This document shows, in pieces, positions 60,060 to 64,000 of a DNA stretch of 64,000 nt. The position numbers and the translations under genes are program-made. Position 1 is the first letter of the stretch, and every line of letters starts with the position of its first letter. The notes under the pieces are model-generated. The model searched no databases and was not told where the DNA came from. It was given only the letters and a program-made list of their open reading frames with translations. The stretch comes from Chlamydiota bacterium. Lineage in GTDB: Bacteria > Chlamydiota > Chlamydiia > Chlamydiales > Rhabdochlamydiaceae. The stretch spans positions 62,001-126,000 of the forward strand of contig JAJFMD010000002.1 of the NCBI GenBank assembly GCA_021772335.1, written 5' to 3'.

Positions 60060-61190
60060 ATGGGTTATAATATACAGCGCTCTATATTCTTTGGTAAATA
60101 CGATGTTGGCACAAATGCCTACACATTAAACCAAATCGATATAGCAGCAAAACAAGTATTGGACACAGAGCTAGAGAATTATATAGATGAGGTCGCTTAT
60201 ACTGAATATTCAACTAAAGGTTTAGGCTGTAAGATCTCCGCAAAAGATTTAGTCGCTAAAACAAAACAATTTGCAGAGAACGTCAAACAAAACGGTGTTT
60301 TCACCCCCTCCTCAACTCCCCTTGCAGAACGACTATTCACTCATCTATTTTCTAAAGAACTTACATCCTTAAAAAAACAAGCACTCAAAAATTATAAAAA
60401 ACCACTCCCTTCAAAAACTACACGTTTTTTCATCGGTTTTGGCAGATTATTAATCGCTTTACCAGTTTGCTTCTATCATATATTCATCTTTATAGGAGCG
60501 CAATTTCTCTCTCTCTTTGCCAAAAACAAACGATCAGTTTTTTATGTCCGCATGAAACTCAATGCAGGGTTCCACTTGACCCAATCTAAAAATGCATGGA
60601 CTGCAATTGCACAAAGTACAAAAACCTGCTCTATAAATGCAGGCAACCCAAAGGCAAGTATAGATAAAAATAAAGCTGTTTTCTACCTCCCAACTGGTGT
60701 TTGTAGAGGAATATGCGATTCTTTTTCTTATCTCTTCTTTTCTTTGTTAAAAGAAAACCCCAATCTCGATCAAAAAAAGCTGTTCTACGCAATTGCTCAG
60801 CTTTTTAATAACGGAGCACCAAAATCAGCAATGTTTTTCCAGGACACTTCTTTATGCCAAATTGGCAACACTATTTACCAAGAAAATCCTGCAGTAAAAA
60901 CTCCTCACAAAGAATTCACCTCTGAACATTTAAAATCTTTACAGCCCGGTTTTTATGACGTAGGAGTTCCCTGTCATGCTATGCTTCTATTCAAATCAAA
61001 TGATAGAGAATACCATCTCTTTGATCCCAATGATGGCATCTATGCAACAAACGCTAAACAGGTCAGTAAAATACTAAAAAACGATTATTCCCCAAAAAAA
61101 GGACATAATAAAATAGAAATTAATTCAGCAGCACTACGCACAGAACCCCTGAAGAACGCATCTCTTTTCCGCCACTATTTATTAGCCTAG
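60060..61190 (+). CDS. Candidate YopT-type (C58) papain-like cysteine protease
   Basis: A 376-residue protein. Residues ~120-155 (counting from this start) hold a hydrophobic stretch, FFIGFGRLLIALPVCFYHIF and IFIGAQF. The C-terminal half carries residues in the order of C58 proteases: Cys in YLPTGVCRGICDSFSYLFF, His in VGVPCHAMLLFKS, and Asp in EYHLFDPNDGIY. The HAxxL and FDPNxG strings are typical of YopT/AvrPphB. Known members cleave prenylated Rho GTPases or other host proteins. The start ATG follows TATAAT-like boxes at 60014 and 60025; an in-frame TTG 30 bases upstream is possible. Which of the two Cys (Cys215 or Cys219) is catalytic is open. A predicted effector. Confidence 0.6.
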   Translation: MGYNIQRSIFFGKYDVGTNAYTLNQIDIAAKQVLDTELENYIDEVAYTEYSTKGLGCKISAKDLVAKTKQFAENVKQNGVFTPSSTPLAERLFTHLFSKELTSLKKQALKNYKKPLPSKTTRFFIGFGRLLIALPVCFYHIFIFIGAQFLSLFAKNKRSVFYVRMKLNAGFHLTQSKNAWTAIAQSTKTCSINAGNPKASIDKNKAVFYLPTGVCRGICDSFSYLFFSLLKENPNLDQKKLFYAIAQLFNNGAPKSAMFFQDTSLCQIGNTIYQENPAVKTPHKEFTSEHLKSLQPGFYDVGVPCHAMLLFKSNDREYHLFDPNDGIYATNAKQVSKILKNDYSPKKGHNKIEINSAALRTEPLKNASLFRHYLLA

Positions 61191-61198
61191 AAAGCTGA

Positions 61199-62020
61199 TT
61201 ATTTTGTCGCTGCTTTCGCAACAGCTAGTGCTCCTACTGCAAAAGATAAAACCCCAGCAGGTGCCAGAGCCGCCGATGGTTGTACTTTTTCCACAGCAAC
61301 TCGATCACTTCCCATAATCGTTTTTGTTTCATTTATATCCGAAGCATATCTTTCAGCTGCAGAAGCCGTACGCAAGAGCAACGCCTTAGGAGTAAAAATC
61401 CAATTTGTCCAAGGAAACCCATTAAATAAGCCCCAAGCTCGATCACCAGCATTACATTTTGTGGTATTATAAAAGCTCCAATCACGAGGTCCACGACCTC
61501 TCACATGATTTTTATAAGTTAATGGATTATCCAATCCACCCATTCTTAAGAACGAATATACAAACGTCACGCAGCTAGCTACTCTCGTATTAGGATCCGT
61601 TACATCTTCAGATGCTGAAACATCACCTTTCCATCGCAGAGTCTTCTGAACTTCAATTCTGTTTTTCACCTGATTAAAAGCTGCAAGCATTTTTGGAATA
61701 TCCAACCCATGCAACCTTATAATGACATCAGGAAGAGTTCCTTCAAAATCAGTTTGCTCTACTTCAAGACTTTTAACAAGCATGCCGGGTTTAGTTCTTG
61801 TAACCACATCAGGCCAAAAACTCATATACACATTGGGTGGAATTTTGCCTTGACCAGGTTGAAAAATTTGCATTGAAGCGTGTCCAACACGTTCTGGACC
61901 GCGCCTATCTTCTCTTCTTTCTAACCTCCACCCTTCAGAGGAAGTCGTTGTATATCCTTCTGAGTCTTTCCCCAGCCAAATATAAACTTCAGTATAAGAT
62001 CCTGCGATCGGCGTTGCCAT
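61199..62020 (-). CDS. Putative permuted papain-like (NlpC/P60-related) protein
   Basis: A 273-residue protein. AAGGAG eight bases before the ATG fixes the start; a longer frame adds 11 residues without a ribosome binding site. GPERVGHASMQIFQPGQGKI with PNVYMSFWPD, then RVASCVTFVYSFLRMGGLD, has the His-before-Cys order of circularly permuted NlpC/P60-like enzymes (His47, Cys150); this is a reading by eye. The C-terminal ~25 residues (ALAPAGVLSFAVGALAVAKA) are hydrophobic. Convergent with the C58-like gene, nine bases away. It might be a hydrolase or acyltransferase acting on host or cell-wall substrates. Confidence 0.55.
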   Translation of the reverse strand: MATPIAGSYTEVYIWLGKDSEGYTTTSSEGWRLERREDRRGPERVGHASMQIFQPGQGKIPPNVYMSFWPDVVTRTKPGMLVKSLEVEQTDFEGTLPDVIIRLHGLDIPKMLAAFNQVKNRIEVQKTLRWKGDVSASEDVTDPNTRVASCVTFVYSFLRMGGLDNPLTYKNHVRGRGPRDWSFYNTTKCNAGDRAWGLFNGFPWTNWIFTPKALLLRTASAAERYASDINETKTIMGSDRVAVEKVQPSAALAPAGVLSFAVGALAVAKAATK

Positions 62021-62105
62021 AATCTCGCTCCTTACATTTTTTTTCGAGAACATGCTAAATAGGATGCCGATTTAAATCAACGCAATCAAAGTTCATTTTT
62101 GCAAG

Positions 62106-64000
62106 TTATGCACAGCCCAATAAGCCTTTGTTACCTGCATCTTGCAATGGAATATCTGTATTTTTTTTGCCTTTACTCCAGCACTCTTCCATCTGATCTT
62201 TTTTCTGACCACAATAATGAACGACAGTTCTTTTGTGATTTCTCCATTCGCCATTGCGTCCATATTTAAAATAGTAAACTGCTGCTGAGCTTAAAGAAGC
62301 TACGAGGAAAGGCGCTACATAAGTCGCAAATTCTTCCATGGTTGACATCCCATGAACACGCGCAAAAAACTGCTGCGTTGCGCATAAGTTGTGTATATCG
62401 CAACCTTGTAAAGTCACTTTCACACCATTTGTTGCCTTTTTACCGGGCATACCGCCAATGAGCCAGTTTCCTTGGTTATCTTGTTTTAGCTTTAGCCATT
62501 TTATTTTCTTATACCAATTCAACGTGCTGTCAAGTTCTGCGCTTTCTTTTTCCATACTCAATGTAATAGAGCTTCCTACAGGGCTGATAAAAATACCGCT
62601 GTCTAAAGGAATCCAATTCTCAGTACCCACATTAAAAAATAAATCATTGATAAGTTGTCCCATACGAGGAATTAAAGCATCCGGAGTAACAACATTAAAA
62701 GCTACAGGCTCAGAAACCCCACTAGGATGCTCACTATCTCTCACCTCAATAACAGGAGTAACAGACCCAACAAAATCATCTGGCGCCTTGCCCCAAAAAT
62801 CAACAATGACATCAGATGTGACACTACTTTTAAACCATTCAGGAAGAACCCCAAAAGAAGATTTCACACTGGCTAATAATTGATCACCCTCAGGGTCAAT
62901 AACAAAATCTCTTACATCAATATGATAAGAAAAATCCCATCCCGAACCAATAGGGTTAGGCTCTGGATAATCTCTTACTAGAGCTGGCAATTCATTATGT
63001 CCGTCTTCCGGAAATACAGTAATTAATCCCGTTCTATCTACAGTACAGCTTGCATAGGAATCACAAAATGTCGGATGCACATTAAATGTTTTGCCAAAAG
63101 CTCCGCCAGGAACGCGGCCTGTTAGCGACTGCGTGCCAATATTAGGGATAATCCAATTTTCCAATTCACCAAAATCTTCAACTCTCACTACATGACCATC
63201 TAAATCGCCATAAGCCTCATCATCAACTACAATCGCAAAATTATGCCCAGCTGTAACAGCATGCTGTCCAAAGCCCTTATTGACAAAAGGAAGACGATTG
63301 TTCACTGTCCAATCAAACAAATGATAACCTTTTGCTCCTAATGGATCTGTGACTGTAGCATTAACAGTTCCCGTTCCTACATCATCCGAACCAGGAGTAA
63401 ACGTCCAGCAGTCCGTTCCATTAAGCACTCCCCGTCCTGTCATCCCTGTAGTCAAAGGAGTGTCTAAATCAAGATCACTCGTCGTTAAGCAAACTGGTCC
63501 CATCTGTTCCAATGGAAAACCGCTAACCGTAGCATCTCCAGTTATTGTTGGAGCTCGATTCGCCACGTAAATAGGAATCTGACCACCACTGAATGTTCCA
63601 TTCCAATAACCATCATCACCACCAAAGAATCGATTATGATTTCCCTGAGATCCCGGAGGAGCTGTTACGTTCAGAGTTAAAGAGGTCTCATTAAAAATTC
63701 CCCAAGGAACTCCACCTTCATCAGTAAAAGCAATCGAATGTCCATCGGGATCCGTAGCAAGAGCACCCGCAGCATATGTCTTAGTAAATGGCTGATTGAT
63801 AAAAACTGTTTCAGGAGGAACATTATTTGGTACAGGAGGAGAGTTGAATTTAAATGTGCGCATTGTCGGTATGCCGCTACTATCTTTAAAGAACACTGTT
63901 AAATCTCCATCAGGCGTCCAAGACAACTGAGGTTCAGTCTGCTCCCCTACTGTATTGTCATTTGCACAAAAGGCATCTTCAATGGGCACTCCATCATTAT
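62106..64000 (-). CDS. Large surface protein with cadherin/Ig-like repeats, C-terminal part (5' end outside window)
   Basis: At least 630 residues; the frame is open to the window edge, so the N-terminus is missing. Repeats of about 90-130 residues carry the putative-Ig/CADG pattern: VFINQPFTKTYAAGALATDP-DGHSIAF, RAPTITGDATVSG, VTAGHNFAIVVDDEAYGDLDG, YHIDVRDFVIDPEGDQLLAS and FVGSVTPVIEVRDSEHPSGV. The first visible residues (TEPQLSWTPDGDLTVFFKD) look like another repeat type. Near the C-terminus a hydrophobic segment (YVAPFLVASLSSAAVYYFKY) is followed by a basic, Cys-containing tail. Such proteins are usually surface or secreted adhesins. A start codon for the full gene is not visible. Confidence 0.8.
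   Translation of the reverse strand, partial: NDGVPIEDAFCANDNTVGEQTEPQLSWTPDGDLTVFFKDSSGIPTMRTFKFNSPPVPNNVPPETVFINQPFTKTYAAGALATDPDGHSIAFTDEGGVPWGIFNETSLTLNVTAPPGSQGNHNRFFGGDDGYWNGTFSGGQIPIYVANRAPTITGDATVSGFPLEQMGPVCLTTSDLDLDTPLTTGMTGRGVLNGTDCWTFTPGSDDVGTGTVNATVTDPLGAKGYHLFDWTVNNRLPFVNKGFGQHAVTAGHNFAIVVDDEAYGDLDGHVVRVEDFGELENWIIPNIGTQSLTGRVPGGAFGKTFNVHPTFCDSYASCTVDRTGLITVFPEDGHNELPALVRDYPEPNPIGSGWDFSYHIDVRDFVIDPEGDQLLASVKSSFGVLPEWFKSSVTSDVIVDFWGKAPDDFVGSVTPVIEVRDSEHPSGVSEPVAFNVVTPDALIPRMGQLINDLFFNVGTENWIPLDSGIFISPVGSSITLSMEKESAELDSTLNWYKKIKWLKLKQDNQGNWLIGGMPGKKATNGVKVTLQGCDIHNLCATQQFFARVHGMSTMEEFATYVAPFLVASLSSAAVYYFKYGRNGEWRNHKRTVVHYCGQKKDQMEECWSKGKKNTDIPLQDAGNKGLLGCA

Overview
The window is AT-rich bacterial chromosome from a member of the phylum Chlamydiota, most likely one of the larger-genome environmental lineages (Simkania / Parachlamydia / Rhabdochlamydia type) rather than a Chlamydia species. 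The evidence is gene order and content. waaA (KDO transferase) directly follows leuS, smpB-dnaN-recF are contiguous, and exbB-exbD form a pair. There is a relative of the nucleotide transporters of intracellular bacteria, and a tandem set of small proteins with the bilobed hydrophobic domain typical of chlamydial inclusion-membrane (Inc) proteins. The accessory stretches carry several eukaryote-like proteins. No CRISPR array, rRNA operon or intact insertion sequence was seen.

Layout. 1-3.1 kb: treY (5' end missing) and treZ, the maltooligosyl-trehalose pathway. 3.2-8.1 kb: a large coiled-coil protein and three GNAT acetyltransferase genes. 8.1-15.8 kb: an accessory island. It holds leucine-rich-repeat proteins (one with a possible F-box), remnants of duplicated GNAT and LRR genes, a clan CE cysteine protease-like protein, an OPR/FASTK-like helical-repeat protein, and a protein whose order PB1 - FW (NBR1 Ig-like) - UBA/CUE-like matches the eukaryotic autophagy receptor NBR1. 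16-25 kb is housekeeping and metabolism: bipA/typA, a GrpB-family protein, a TauE/SafE permease, a type III polyketide synthase operon, tpx and malic enzyme. 25-34 kb holds a paralogous pair of chlamydia-type unknown proteins, an NTT-like transporter, an HD phosphohydrolase, a glycosyltransferase, envelope proteins and a GNAT with a C-terminal hydrophobic segment. 34.1-43.1 kb holds tRNA-Met, tRNA-fMet, waaA, leuS, an unknown protein, a CatB-like acyltransferase, smpB, dnaN and recF.

43.2-48.3 kb is a tandem array of seven Inc-like genes. Three of them share a nearly identical promoter at a fixed distance from the start codon, and two share a downstream hairpin with compensatory base changes. 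48.3-53.7 kb: pgi and a pair of paralogous repeat proteins made by a tandem duplication that also copied the start of pgi. 53.8-58.3 kb: tRNA-Pro, an unknown protein, trmB, and exbB-exbD, where ExbB carries a very long acidic N-terminal extension. 58.3-64 kb: an AAA ATPase of the DUF4143 type, tRNA-Leu, a small membrane protein, a candidate YopT-type (C58) cysteine protease, a candidate permuted papain-like protein, and the C-terminal part of a giant cadherin/Ig-like surface protein.

The most interesting parts are the 8.1-15.8 kb island, which could act on host ubiquitin, SUMO, RNA or autophagy, and the co-regulated Inc-like array. All functional assignments come from reading motifs by eye. 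No database search was run.
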